Positions 33,011-40,227 of a stretch of 64,000 bases of DNA are shown here, piece after piece. The first letter of the stretch is position 1; each line of letters begins with the position of its first letter. Made by a program: the position numbers and the translations under genes. The stretch comes from Microbacterium sp. oral taxon 186 str. F0373. GTDB lineage: Bacteria > Actinomycetota > Actinomycetes > Actinomycetales > Microbacteriaceae. The stretch covers positions 632,876-696,875 of the forward strand of contig NZ_KE150458.1 in the NCBI RefSeq assembly GCF_000411455.1, read 5' to 3'. Below the pieces are notes generated by a model, which saw only the letters and a program-made list of their open reading frames with translations, searched no databases and was not told the DNA's origin.

Positions 33011-33315
33011 GAGCGGGTAGAGCCTTTTCCCGGCAGGTTCGCCTGCGACAGATACGCCGCCGCGCGGCGGAGGACCTCGTTCTCCTGCTCGAGCAGACGG
33101 TTCCGCTTCTTCAGCTCACGGATCTCCGCCGCCTCGGTCCGGGACTGGCCGGGCTTCGCACCTGCGTCGATGTCGGCGCGACGCATCCACTTCTGCAGCG
33201 TCATCGGGTGAACACCGAAGTCTTTCGCGATCTGCTCGATCGTCACTCCGGGCTCACGGTTACTCGCGACGCGCACGACGTCGTCACGGAACTCGGACGG
33301 GTAGGGCTTGGGCAC
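33007..33315 (-). CDS. IS3-family transposase orfA (DNA-binding subunit)
   Basis: The 102-aa protein has a helix-turn-helix (IEQIAKDFGVHPMTLQKWMR) and a leucine-zipper-like helix (IRELKKRNRLLEQENEVLRR) for multimerisation. The GTG at 33315 follows GGAAGGA. The heptamer GGGAAAA (minus strand, 33031–33025) lies nine codons from its end in the X-XXY-YYZ phase, the classical signal for -1 frameshifting into orfB. Confidence 0.9.
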   Translation of the reverse strand: MPKPYPSEFRDDVVRVASNREPGVTIEQIAKDFGVHPMTLQKWMRRADIDAGAKPGQSRTEAAEIRELKKRNRLLEQENEVLRRAAAYLSQANLPGKGSTRS

Positions 33316-33385
33316 AGCAACATCCTTCCAGGCCCACCCCCGCGGGCAAGCCAGATCAGATGTCACCTATTCGTGCAGCAGTCCC

Positions 33386-33561
33386 AACCCAGCGACTGGG
33401 AGTCTGCGGGGCGTGGTCGCTTCGGGATACGTCGGCCGCGGGCCGAATCCGCCCAGATGAACTGTGGCGTCTCGTCCGCGAGCGCCACGCTGTAGACGTT
33501 GGGCTTGTTCTCCCGGAGAGTGCTGCGCCGTTCCACACGGATCATTCCTCGACGCTCTAGG
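33386..33561 (-). pseudogene. Middle fragment of the replication-initiator-like gene (between two IS copies)
   Basis: These 176 bp between the IS3-type and IS481-type insertions encode RRGMIRVERRSTLRENKPNVY and continue to KRPRPADSQSLG. This is the wing of the winged helix and the start of the linker. The fragment includes the target duplications TCTAGG (33556–33561) and AAC (33386–33388), and the degenerate fourth iteron at 33394–33408. Both junctions rejoin in frame with the outer fragments. Confidence 0.8.
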
Positions 33562-34630
33562 TGTACCGGGTCAGGACGTTGGTGGCTGGTTGGGGCTTGT
33601 GGATGGGGAGAACCTCCGGCTGAGTGGAGATGTCTGACGTCTTCACAAACCGGAGGTTCTCGTGCCCCACCGTAATGCTCGGCTGACTCCGCGGGGTCGG
33701 TTGCTGATCGTTGAGCGTGCTGCTGCAGGCTGGAAACATGCGCATATCGCTGCCGCGATGGGTGTCTCCCGTCGCTGCGTGCAGCGTTGGATCGCTCGAC
33801 ATCGATCCGAGGGCGTCGCCGGATTGAACGACCGGTCGTCTCGACCGGTGTCGTCGCCGTCACGTACCCCGGAACGCGTCGAGATTGAACTGCTCCGGTT
33901 GCGGCGGGAGCAACGCTGGGGCCGTGACGAGCTCGCGGCAGCGGTCGGAGTATCGCCGCGGACCGCGTCACGGGTCCTGGCTCGTCGCGGTCAGCCGCAC
34001 CTGTCCCGGCTCGACCCGATGACCGGCGAGGTGATCCGAGCATCGAAGACGACCGCGGTCCGATACGAACGCGACCGCCCAGGCGAACTGGTCCACATGG
34101 ATGTGAAGAAGCTCGGCCGCATCCCCGACGGCGGCGGTTGGCGCTCCCTCGGCCGCGCCGTCGCCGACCGGCACCGGGACACGCCGGTCGGGTTCGACTA
34201 CGTCCACTCCCTCGTCGATGACCATTCCCGGCTCGCCTACTCCGAGATCCTCCCGGACGAGAAGGGTCCGACCTGCGCGGGATTCCTGGAACGCGCGATC
34301 GAGTACTTCGCCGAGCACGGCATCGCCCGCATCGAGCAGCTGATCACCGACAACGCCTGGGCATACCGATTCTCACTGCGGCAGGTCTGTGCTGAACGAG
34401 GCATCCGGCAGAAGTTCATCCGTCCGCACTGCCCCTGGCAGAACGGCAAAGTCGAACGCTTCAACCGGACGCTGCAGACCGAGTGGGCCTACCGGCAACC
34501 CTTCGAAACCAACGCTGCCCGGGCCGCGGCACTTGCGCCGTTCATCGAGCGATACAACACTCGACGCATCCACTCAGCCATCGGAACCCCACCGATAAGC
34601 CGAACCGCACCAACGTCCTGACCGGGTACA
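33562..34630 (+). mobile_element. IS481-family insertion sequence, 1069 bp
   Basis: The ends are 23-bp inverted repeats with one mismatch, beginning TGTACC and ending GACGTTGGTG. They are flanked by a 6-bp target duplication TCTAGG (33556–33561 and 34631–34636). The TGT…ACA termini, length and single transposase gene fit IS481. It inserted into the helix-turn-helix part of the replication-initiator-like gene in the opposite orientation. Confidence 0.92.
33662..34621 (+). CDS. IS481-family transposase
   Basis: The 319-aa protein has an N-terminal helix-turn-helix (HAHIAAAMGVSRRCVQRWIA). The DDE domain has Asp in LVHMDVKKLG, Asp in LITDNAWAYR and Glu in NGKVERFNRTL. The GTG start at 33662 follows GGAGGTTCTC. 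The stop codon lies inside the right inverted repeat, a common IS481 economy. It appears intact. Confidence 0.93.
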   Translation: MPHRNARLTPRGRLLIVERAAAGWKHAHIAAAMGVSRRCVQRWIARHRSEGVAGLNDRSSRPVSSPSRTPERVEIELLRLRREQRWGRDELAAAVGVSPRTASRVLARRGQPHLSRLDPMTGEVIRASKTTAVRYERDRPGELVHMDVKKLGRIPDGGGWRSLGRAVADRHRDTPVGFDYVHSLVDDHSRLAYSEILPDEKGPTCAGFLERAIEYFAEHGIARIEQLITDNAWAYRFSLRQVCAERGIRQKFIRPHCPWQNGKVERFNRTLQTEWAYRQPFETNAARAAALAPFIERYNTRRIHSAIGTPPISRTAPTS

Positions 34631-34836
34631 TCTAGGGCGGGGATGGCGCGCTCGACGCTCTTACGCGAGATCCTGGCGCGATCAGCGATCGTGGTCATGC
34701 CCGGGAAGCACCTGCCGGTCTTCGGGTCGCGGAAGCGCAAGAGGACGGTGTAGACGACGAGTTCGTGCAGGGTGAGGTTGCTGTCGTCGATCAGCCAGTT
34801 CGGGCTACGGACGAACCCGTCAGTAGTCGAAGCCAA
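34631..34836 (-). pseudogene. 5' fragment of the replication-initiator-like winged-helix gene
   Basis: The start is TTG at 34836, supported by AAGGAGGA at 34841–34848. The fragment encodes ASTTDGFVRSPNWLIDDSNL and LRFRDPKTGRCFPGMTTIAD, then ARISRKSVERAIPAL, a helix-turn-helix, where the IS481-type element enters. The pattern 'LTLHELVVYTVLLRF…CFPGMTTIADRARIS' is typical of phage replisome-organiser or RepA-like winged-helix proteins. With the other fragments it makes a 273-aa protein. Confidence 0.8.
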
Positions 34837-34858
34837 CGTTTCCTCCTTCCATATGGGT

Positions 34859-34883
34859 AGGGCCGCCCCGTAGGGACGGCCCT
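34859..34883. other. Stem-loop before the replication gene
   Basis: On the minus strand AGGGCCGTCCC and GGGGCGGCCCT pair over 11 positions (one mismatch) around a 3-nt loop. It lies between the stop of the 87-aa gene and the ribosome site of the replication-initiator-like gene. No T-run follows, so it could be an RNA-processing or translation-control hairpin rather than a terminator. Confidence 0.5.
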
Positions 34884-34888
34884 GACCT

Positions 34889-35152
34889 TCAGTCGTCAAG
34901 CTCACGCAGGTGATCGTCGACATCGGCGGCTCGCCGAACGATCCTCACGGGTTCCGGCAGGTCGTCGGCAAGGTCGAGGAGGCGCAACGCGAGCGCCTTC
35001 GCGAGGTCGCGGTCTATCTCCTGCGCGACCTCACCGCACGGGTCCAGCAGCAGGATTGCGGTGACCGTCCCGGTAGCCAGATCGCGTCCGTGGACCGCGA
35101 TGGTCGCGGCCTCGCAGGCGTACCACGCAGATTCGTCCATCGGGGTGTGCAT
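34889..35152 (-). CDS. Uncharacterised early phage protein (87 aa)
   Basis: The product MHTPMDESAWYACEAATIAV contains a predicted beta-hairpin (TVTAILLLDPCGEVAQEI) and an acidic helical C-terminus. No family is recognised. The ATG overlaps the stop of the XRE-type gene by 1 nt (TGATG), so it belongs to the leftward early operon. A second in-frame ATG at codon 5 is an alternative start. Confidence 0.6.
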   Translation of the reverse strand: MHTPMDESAWYACEAATIAVHGRDLATGTVTAILLLDPCGEVAQEIDRDLAKALALRLLDLADDLPEPVRIVRRAADVDDHLRELDD

Positions 35153-35484
35153 CAGTACGCCCTTCCGTTGTGCCGGCGTGCGCGCGGAGGTTGAGCGAAT
35201 GGGTCGTGCTGGAGTGGTGGCTCGGGTTCGGTTTCCTGCGTTTCGATGGGGTCCCCGATGCGCTTTCCGAGAATTGCCGACTCGATGAGCCGCAGCGTGT
35301 CCACACCGATCACGTCGGCGATCCGGTCGAGCTCTCGAATCGTGAAGGACGACTTCCCCGCAAGCCGCGAGTATAGAGTTGGACGGCTGACGCCGAGGGC
35401 ATCAGCGACGTGTGGGGTCTTGATGCGCTGCCGGGCGAGCTCAGCCCGCACTGCATCAGCAACATGCTTGTCGGAATCGTTCAT
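35152..35484 (-). CDS. XRE-family helix-turn-helix regulator
   Basis: The 110-aa DNA-binding protein has a lambda-repressor-type helix-turn-helix (THVADALGVSRPTLYSRLAG-like, about 24–45: VADALGVSRPTLYSRLAGK, then SFTIRELDRIADVIGV). A basic, proline-rich tail follows (FAQPPRARRHNGRAY). It lies within the leftward early operon, so a Cro-like or early-gene role is more likely than the main immunity repressor. The ATG at 35484 overlaps the preceding gene's 3' end. Confidence 0.7.
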   Translation of the reverse strand: MNDSDKHVADAVRAELARQRIKTPHVADALGVSRPTLYSRLAGKSSFTIRELDRIADVIGVDTLRLIESAILGKRIGDPIETQETEPEPPLQHDPFAQPPRARRHNGRAY

Positions 35485-35753
35485 ACTGTCACCCACTCCG
35501 CGATCGCGACACGAGCTTCCGTGAGTCCGGCGATCAGTTCGTCGAGCTCGTTGAGGTCGTCGGTGATCGAATCGGGATCGAACGTGAACTCCGAAATGTT
35601 GGGCACCCACGCGGCGCTCTTGACGTGCCCCTCGAGCGAGAAGGCGATCGTCACAGACTTGTGGTCGACGTCACGTACATGGAGATCGGTGAACCCGTTG
35701 GCGTGGTCCTCCGCGAGAATGCAGTCCTCAAAGTCGCAACACGCGGCGTTCAT
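35481..35753 (-). CDS. Uncharacterised early phage protein (90 aa)
   Basis: The acidic product MNAACCDFEDCILAEDHANG has three cysteines near the N-terminus (CC and C) that could bind metal with nearby His. A beta region follows (DHKSVTIAFSLEGHV) and then a helical acidic end. No family is recognised. The ATG at 35753 overlaps the previous gene's stop and it is coupled to the XRE gene. Confidence 0.55.
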   Translation of the reverse strand: MNAACCDFEDCILAEDHANGFTDLHVRDVDHKSVTIAFSLEGHVKSAAWVPNISEFTFDPDSITDDLNELDELIAGLTEARVAIAEWVTV

Positions 35754-36217
35754 CGCGAGCGCTCCGAGACGACGGGGATGAACGTGTAGACGTCGACGGG
35801 TCTGAGCTCGCCGAACATCTTCGGCTCCACCACGGTCTCGATGCCTGCGAGGACGTGGTCTCCTCGGCGGGTGTAGAAGGTCCGGTTGCCGACGTGATGG
35901 TGCTTCGGGAACTTGACCCGATCGCCGGGGCGGCACCATTCGTGGTCGCAGCTGGCGGCGAGGTGGGCGGTGGTCTCGTCGTCTCCGCCTTTCCACTCGT
36001 GGTGGACGTCGGTGATGTGGAAGACGTCGCCGGGTGATGCGTGGTCGTTCTCGCGCACGTGGAAGTAGTAGAGCTGCAGGACGGGGATGTCCATGAACTC
36101 GCAGTCGTCGATGAGGTTGCGGAGGGCGAACGTGCGCTGCTCCTTGAGCGCCTCGATCTCCGCGGTCAGGCTGATCAGGGTGGCGACGCTGGGGGTCGGG
36201 ACCGTTACGATGGTCAT
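35750..36217 (-). CDS. Uncharacterised early phage protein (155 aa)
   Basis: The product MTIVTVPTPSVATLISLTAE starts with a helix and then has a beta-rich region with many His and Cys (HHEWKGGDDETTAHLAASCD, HEWCRPGDRVKFPKHHH). This suggests metal binding or an SH3-like fold. The function is unknown. It is the third gene of the leftward early operon; its stop overlaps the next ATG. Confidence 0.55.
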   Translation of the reverse strand: MTIVTVPTPSVATLISLTAEIEALKEQRTFALRNLIDDCEFMDIPVLQLYYFHVRENDHASPGDVFHITDVHHEWKGGDDETTAHLAASCDHEWCRPGDRVKFPKHHHVGNRTFYTRRGDHVLAGIETVVEPKMFGELRPVDVYTFIPVVSERSR

Positions 36218-36220
36218 GAG

Positions 36221-36466
36221 TTAGTGCTCCTTCGTGAGTGCTTGGCCGTCGTCCTGTTGCAGCAGGGCGGCGGCTTCTTCTTTGATGCGGCCGTGGAGTT
36301 CGCCGGCCGGGTCGCGCCGGACATGGAGGATGCCGGCGAGGGTACGTGCGGTGGCTCGGTCGAGCCAGACACGTTCGGAGGTTGCGCCGCGGAAGACGAG
36401 CGCCGCGGTCCTGTCAGCGGTCTCGATGCTCCTCATCGCAGCTTTCGCGGTCGGGTCCTTCGGCAT
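36221..36466 (-). CDS. Uncharacterised early phage protein (81 aa)
   Basis: The product MPKDPTAKAAMRSIETADRT is small and charged, with a central beta-to-helix segment (RVWLDRATARTLAGILHVRR). No family is recognised. Its ATG overlaps the stop of the excisionase-like gene by 1 nt (TGATG), so the two are translated together. Confidence 0.55.
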   Translation of the reverse strand: MPKDPTAKAAMRSIETADRTAALVFRGATSERVWLDRATARTLAGILHVRRDPAGELHGRIKEEAAALLQQDDGQALTKEH

Positions 36467-36669
36467 CAGCTGGCATCCGCGAATGCGTCGTTGACGAACT
36501 TCTCGAGGTCGATGCGCCGGACGACGACGCGTCCGCCGAGTTTCGCGGCCTTGAGCTGCTTGGTGTTGATGAGCCATCGGATGCTGTCGACCGAGCGGCG
36601 CAGATACTCTGCAACCTCCGGGACGAACAGGATGTCGGGGGCAACCTCCCCGAACGCGGTGCGTGCCAT
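36466..36669 (-). CDS. Excisionase-like small MerR-type DNA-binding protein
   Basis: The 67-aa protein has the HTH_17/excisionase pattern: ILFVPEVAEYLRRSVDSIRW, LINTKQLKAAKLGGRVVVRR and a short helix IDLEKFVNDAF. Such proteins bend attachment-site DNA and direct excision, or act as early regulators. It is the first gene of the leftward operon, next to the intergenic operator region and opposite the rightward integrase unit. Confidence 0.75.
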   Translation of the reverse strand: MARTAFGEVAPDILFVPEVAEYLRRSVDSIRWLINTKQLKAAKLGGRVVVRRIDLEKFVNDAFADAS

Positions 36670-36719
36670 GCCAGTCTCCCTTCCACTATTGCGTCTTCCT
36701 GACAGAGGTAAGCAAATCA

Positions 36720-36737
36720 GACAGGCGCATACCTGTC
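36720..36737. promoter_or_regulatory. Dyad operator overlapping the early leftward promoter
   Basis: GACAGG and CCTGTC form a perfect 6-bp dyad with a 6-bp spacer. It overlaps a TTGACA at 36734–36739 (minus strand), a -35 candidate for the excisionase operon, with a weak TTTGCT 17 bp downstream. Binding here would block the leftward early promoter, as a phage repressor would. A related direct repeat GCGTnTTnCTGAC occurs at 36691–36703 and 36751–36763 on either side. Confidence 0.55.
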
Positions 36738-36786
36738 AAGCGTGTGCAATAGCGTATTTCTGACGCGGAGCGGCTACAGTGGGCGA

Positions 36787-37422
36787 GTGCTCAAGATCAC
36801 ACGCAGTGCGACGGCGTTCCAATACGCCGCGCTTGGCGCCGGCTTATACGCCCCAAAGAAGTTCACGGCGACGTTCGAAGGTGACAAATGGCTATCTGTT
36901 CGAGCACGCGTCACTATCGATGCCGAATGGGAGAAGGCCGAGTTCGGCTACCGCGTGACCCGCCTTCAGGTCGACGAGGTCGACGGAGGCGAGAAGATCA
37001 CGAGTGAGATGGTCCGCGAGATTCCGGTCACCACACTGCTGCGCAAAGCAGCACTTCGCGCGATACTCCGCGGTCCACATAGGACACCCCCAGTATTCCG
37101 GTTCTCGATCGACATCCCCGAGGAAGAGGTCCAGCGCCTTGTCTCTGAGGGACCAAAGCCGGCAACGCTCCGACTCGTATCCCACTTCTATACGGTCGCC
37201 AGCATCGTTGGACTACCACCGGTCGAGTTTGTGATCAAGAAACTAGGTCTGAAGCCACGAACTGCGTCGCACTGGATCAAGCTCGCCCGCGAACGTGGGT
37301 TCCTGAAAGTTATCGCACTGTCAGAAGTGACTAGGCAAGAAGAGGCGATGGAGTTCGAAGACGACGTCGCCGGCCCTGACTTGATTGAGAACGTCGGAAT
37401 GGAACAAGTCTCGGGAGCCTAA
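36787..37422 (+). CDS. Putative lysogeny regulator upstream of integrase
   Basis: The 211-aa protein starts with a GTG 7 nt after TACAGT, a -10-like box, so the message may be leaderless. The N-terminal two thirds look like a beta-rich domain of unknown family. The C-terminal part carries a helix-turn-helix-like stretch (ASIVGLPPVEFVIKKLGLKP, RTASHWIKLARERGFL). It is divergent from the early operon across the operator region, and its stop overlaps the integrase start (TAATG). This layout fits a repressor–integrase unit, but the family is not recognised. Confidence 0.6.
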   Translation: MLKITRSATAFQYAALGAGLYAPKKFTATFEGDKWLSVRARVTIDAEWEKAEFGYRVTRLQVDEVDGGEKITSEMVREIPVTTLLRKAALRAILRGPHRTPPVFRFSIDIPEEEVQRLVSEGPKPATLRLVSHFYTVASIVGLPPVEFVIKKLGLKPRTASHWIKLARERGFLKVIALSEVTRQEEAMEFEDDVAGPDLIENVGMEQVSGA

Positions 37423-38507
37423 TGGCGAGCATCAAGCAGAGGCCCGACGGCTCGTGGCGGGCACGCTATCGGGGGCCTGATGGCCGCGAGTATGCGAAGC
37501 ACGCGAAGCTGAAGCGCGACGCGCAGGCGTGGCTCGACGATGCGACGGCTGCTATGAAGGCCGGCACGTGGGTGGACCCGTCGACGTCGAGGATGACGGT
37601 CGGGGAGTGGCTCACGAAGTGGGAGGCGGGTTACGCGGTCAATAAGCCGGGGACGGTGAAGTCCGCGTCCGTGCATGTGAAGCTCATCCGGGCGAAGTTC
37701 GGGGCCCGGCAGTTGCGGACGATCCGTGCGTCGGACGTGAAGGAGTGGATGGCGGAGCTGTCGCAGAAGTACGCCCGCTCATACGTGTACTCGATCCACA
37801 GGCGCCTGCACCAGGTGCTCGAGGATGCGGTGCACGACGGCATCCTCATGAAGAACCCGGTATCGCGGCGCACGTCACCACCGACACCGCAGCAGCGGCC
37901 CTACGTCGCTACGACGGAGCAGGTGTGGGCGCTGTACGACGCGCTGCCGAAGGAATACCGGTCGGTGGTGCTCCTCGGTGCGTTCGCGGGCCTCAGGGCG
38001 GGGGAGATGGCCGCCCTGACCCGAGATGACATCGACTGGGGCGGGCACTCGATCACGGTGTCCGCTCAGCATAACGACGAGGATCTGAAGTCAGACGCAT
38101 CTGCCGGGACGATCCCGATCCCCGCGGCGCTCACAGCGATGCTGCAGGCGGATGCTGGCGCGCGAATGATCGTTCCCGGGGTCTTCGGTCGCGGTGTCAC
38201 CGCCTGGCAGCTCAACCGAGTGTGGGCAGACACGCGGGGGAGTGTGAATGGTCTACCCAAGGGGTTCCGCATTCACGACCTGCGGCACTACTTCGCGTCG
38301 CTGCTAATCGCTGCGGGCCTCGACATCAAGGTCGTGCAGACCCGCATGCGCCACGCGTCGCCGGTGGTTACGCTGCGGACGTACGGCCATCTCTGGCCGG
38401 ACACCGACGACACTTCGAGGGCAGCTGTGGCGGTAGCCCTCAGCGAGCGGACGAGCGTCCCGCGAGCTTCTCCAGGGCTGCACCCTCTACCCAGTACACA
38501 AGCTTGA
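37422..38507 (+). CDS. int: Tyrosine-type site-specific integrase
   Basis: The 361-aa recombinase has an N-terminal AP2-like arm-binding domain (MASIKQRPDGSWRARYRGPD), a SAM-like core-binding domain, and a catalytic domain. The catalytic residues are Arg192 (GLRAGE), His285 and Arg288 (HDLRHYF), His311 (MRHAS) and Tyr321 (RTYGH). It should recombine attP with the 24-bp glnA1 3' end. It is coupled to the upstream regulator. Its last 68 bp overlap, convergently, the 3' end of the IS256-split small gene. Confidence 0.93.
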   Translation: MASIKQRPDGSWRARYRGPDGREYAKHAKLKRDAQAWLDDATAAMKAGTWVDPSTSRMTVGEWLTKWEAGYAVNKPGTVKSASVHVKLIRAKFGARQLRTIRASDVKEWMAELSQKYARSYVYSIHRRLHQVLEDAVHDGILMKNPVSRRTSPPTPQQRPYVATTEQVWALYDALPKEYRSVVLLGAFAGLRAGEMAALTRDDIDWGGHSITVSAQHNDEDLKSDASAGTIPIPAALTAMLQADAGARMIVPGVFGRGVTAWQLNRVWADTRGSVNGLPKGFRIHDLRHYFASLLIAAGLDIKVVQTRMRHASPVVTLRTYGHLWPDTDDTSRAAVAVALSERTSVPRASPGLHPLPSTQA

Positions 38508-38559
38508 CCTCAACGGCGTAGCCCGACGGCGTTTCGGTAGTTGGTGTCCGCTGCAACAC
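38440..38559 (-). pseudogene. 3' fragment of a 73-aa gene split by the IS256-type element
   Basis: These 120 bp encode the last 39 residues (VLQRTPTTETPSGYAVEVKL, then VYWVEGAALEKLAGRSSAR and TGA). They join in frame with 39992–40093 when the IS and one 8-bp target copy are removed. The fragment overlaps the 3' end of the convergent integrase gene. Confidence 0.7.
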
Positions 38560-38567
38560 CTCGACCT

Positions 38568-39991
38568 GGTCAAGCCCCAGTACGTGGTGTAGCGGTCGGT
38601 GATCCTTCTGCTGTTGTTTTCGGTTAGGCGCTGAGTTCGAGGACGGTGTCGGTGTTCACCTCGCTTCCGGTGTCGGGGACGAGGGCGAGGCGGCTCTTGG
38701 TGAGGATCTCGAGGCCAAGGTAGCGGCGGCCTTCGACCCATTCGTCGGTTTGCTCGGCGAGGACGGCGCCGACGAGGCGGATGATCGCGTCGCGGTTGGG
38801 GAAGATGCCCACGGAGTCGGTGCGGCGGCGGATCTCCCTGTTCAACCGCTCGTTGGGGTTATTGGACCAGATCTGCTGCCAGAGCCCGTCGGGGAACCCC
38901 GTGAACGCGAGGATGTCCGCGCGGGCGTTGTCGAGGTGCTCGAACGCGTCGGGGAGCTTCTCCTCGACGTAGTCCAGGAGCCTGTCGAACTGCGCGTTGA
39001 CGGCGTCGGCGTCGGGTTGGTCGTAGACGGAGTGCAGCATCGCCTTAACGGCCGGCCACATGCTCTTCGGGCAGACACTCATCAGGTTCGCTGCGTAGTG
39101 GGTTCTGCAGCGTTGCCAGACCGCGCCGGGCAGGTTCGCCGCGATCGCGTCCACGAGCCCGGCATGGGCGTCGCTGGTGACGAGGCGGACCCCGCCGAGA
39201 CCGCGGGCGACCAGGTCAGCGAAGAACGAGTTCCAGGCGGCCCCCGTCTCGCTGGTCGCGACCCGGAGGCCGAGGACTTCCCGGTGCCCGTCGCCGTTGA
39301 CGCCGGTCGCGACGAGCACGACCGCGTTGATCACCCGCCCGCCCTCACGGACCTTCATCGTGAGGGCGTCGGCGGCGACGAACGTGAACGGCCCCGCGTC
39401 ACCCAGGGGGCGGTGCCGGAACTGGTCGACGTGCTCGTCGAGGTCTGCGGCCATCCGTGAGACCTGAGACTTCGACAAGCTATGGATCCCGAGGGTCTTC
39501 ACGAGCTTGTCCATCCGGCGGGTCGAGACGCCGGCGAGATAGCAATCCGCGACGACGGTGATCAGCGCGGTCTCGGCCCGCTTGCGGCGCTCAAGCAGCC
39601 ATTCCGGGAAGTACGTGCCCTGGCGGAGCTTCGGGATCGCTACGTCGATCGTCCCGACACGGGTGTCGAGGTCGCGGTGCCGGTAACCGTTGCGTTGCGC
39701 GGTCCGGTCGGGACTGGGCTTTCCCCATTCCGCGCCCACGACGGCATCCGCGTCAGCGGAGAGGAGCGCGTTGATCGTGGTCTGCAGCAGGCTGCGCATC
39801 AGATCCGGCGACGCGTCGGTCAAGGCTTCAGCGAGCACGCTCGCAGGGTCGACAATATGAAGTGCGGTCATCGTGATGATGCCTTTCGAGTGGGATGTGA
39901 GAGTTTCCTCGAAGGATCACACGGTGACCGCGCCTACGTCGTGAACGACGAGCCGGCCACCGTGGGCTACACCACCTTAAGGGGCACTACT
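38568..39991 (-). mobile_element. IS256-family insertion sequence, 1424 bp
   Basis: The element is flanked by the 8-bp direct repeat CTCGACCT (38560–38567 and 39992–39999), the IS256 target size. The ends are imperfect inverted repeats sharing GCCCC and GTGGTGTAGC at identical offsets. It carries one Mutator-type transposase gene. It lies between the integrase and attR and splits a small gene. Confidence 0.88.
38624..39871 (-). CDS. IS256/Mutator-family transposase
   Basis: The 415-aa transposase has the DDE residues in [22 protein letters not shown] and [15 protein letters not shown]. It also has the family C/D region [16 protein letters not shown] between the second Asp and the Glu. The length is typical and no frameshift is seen, so the enzyme is probably active. 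Confidence 0.93.
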   Translation of the reverse strand: MTALHIVDPASVLAEALTDASPDLMRSLLQTTINALLSADADAVVGAEWGKPSPDRTAQRNGYRHRDLDTRVGTIDVAIPKLRQGTYFPEWLLERRKRAETALITVVADCYLAGVSTRRMDKLVKTLGIHSLSKSQVSRMAADLDEHVDQFRHRPLGDAGPFTFVAADALTMKVREGGRVINAVVLVATGVNGDGHREVLGLRVATSETGAAWNSFFADLVARGLGGVRLVTSDAHAGLVDAIAANLPGAVWQRCRTHYAANLMSVCPKSMWPAVKAMLHSVYDQPDADAVNAQFDRLLDYVEEKLPDAFEHLDNARADILAFTGFPDGLWQQIWSNNPNERLNREIRRRTDSVGIFPNRDAIIRLVGAVLAEQTDEWVEGRRYLGLEILTKSRLALVPDTGSEVNTDTVLELSA

Positions 39992-40093
39992 CTCGACCTC
40001 CACATTGTTCGCGTCACCGCGTGAGAAGCCGTGCGTAGCCGCGAGGTGCTCGAGGAGGGCATCATCGGGAATGGTGAACTTGATCGTTGCCAT
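39992..40093 (-). pseudogene. 5' fragment of a 73-aa gene split by the IS256-type element
   Basis: The ATG at 40093 follows AAGGTGGGTGCT. It encodes MATIKFTIPDDALLEHLAAT and continues HGFSRGDANNVEVE, where the IS enters. With the 3' fragment it gives a 73-aa soluble protein of unknown family, starting like a small DNA-associated or antitoxin-type protein. It would lie between the integrase and attR, a common place for a small accessory gene. Confidence 0.65.
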
Positions 40094-40125
40094 AGCACCC
40101 ACCTTGGCATCGCTCGCCGGGCACC

Positions 40126-40160
40126 GAAAAGGGCCCGCCAGAGTGAATCGGGCGGGCCCT
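40126..40160 (-). terminator. Element-borne terminator downstream of glnA1
   Basis: AGGGCCCGCC (40130–40139) and GGCGGGCCCT (40151–40160) form a perfect 10-bp stem with an 11-nt loop, followed on the minus strand by CTTTT. It lies 68 nt past the glnA1 stop, inside the prophage. It replaces the host terminator now stranded at 19605–19639 and shields the prophage from glnA1 read-through. Confidence 0.75.
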
Positions 40161-40168
40161 CTCGAGGA

Positions 40169-40190
40169 TTCTGCGGACTAACCGCGGACT
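40169..40190 (+). repeat. Tandem 11-bp repeats near attR, candidate integrase arm sites
   Basis: TTCTGCGGACT at 40169–40179 is identical to the two copies near attL, followed directly by AACCGCGGACT (8/11). They lie about 40 bp inside the attR core, in the same orientation. Together the four sites would flank the core on both sides in the excised circle. Confidence 0.6.
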
Positions 40191-40227
40191 CAGAGGCGAT
40201 CAGGCCCCGGAATCACGCGGCAGAACG

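Larger units (their letters stand above)
32090..33385 (-). mobile_element. IS3-family insertion sequence, 1296 bp
   Basis: The ends form 25-bp inverted repeats with one mismatch, beginning GGGACTGCTGCACG and ending ATAGGTGACA. The element is flanked by a 3-bp target duplication AAC (32087–32089 and 33386–33388). It encodes orfA and orfB in the overlapping two-frame arrangement of the IS3 family on the minus strand. Insertion split the replication-initiator-like gene; removal restores the frame LGSEETTRG. The element looks intact. Confidence 0.9.
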
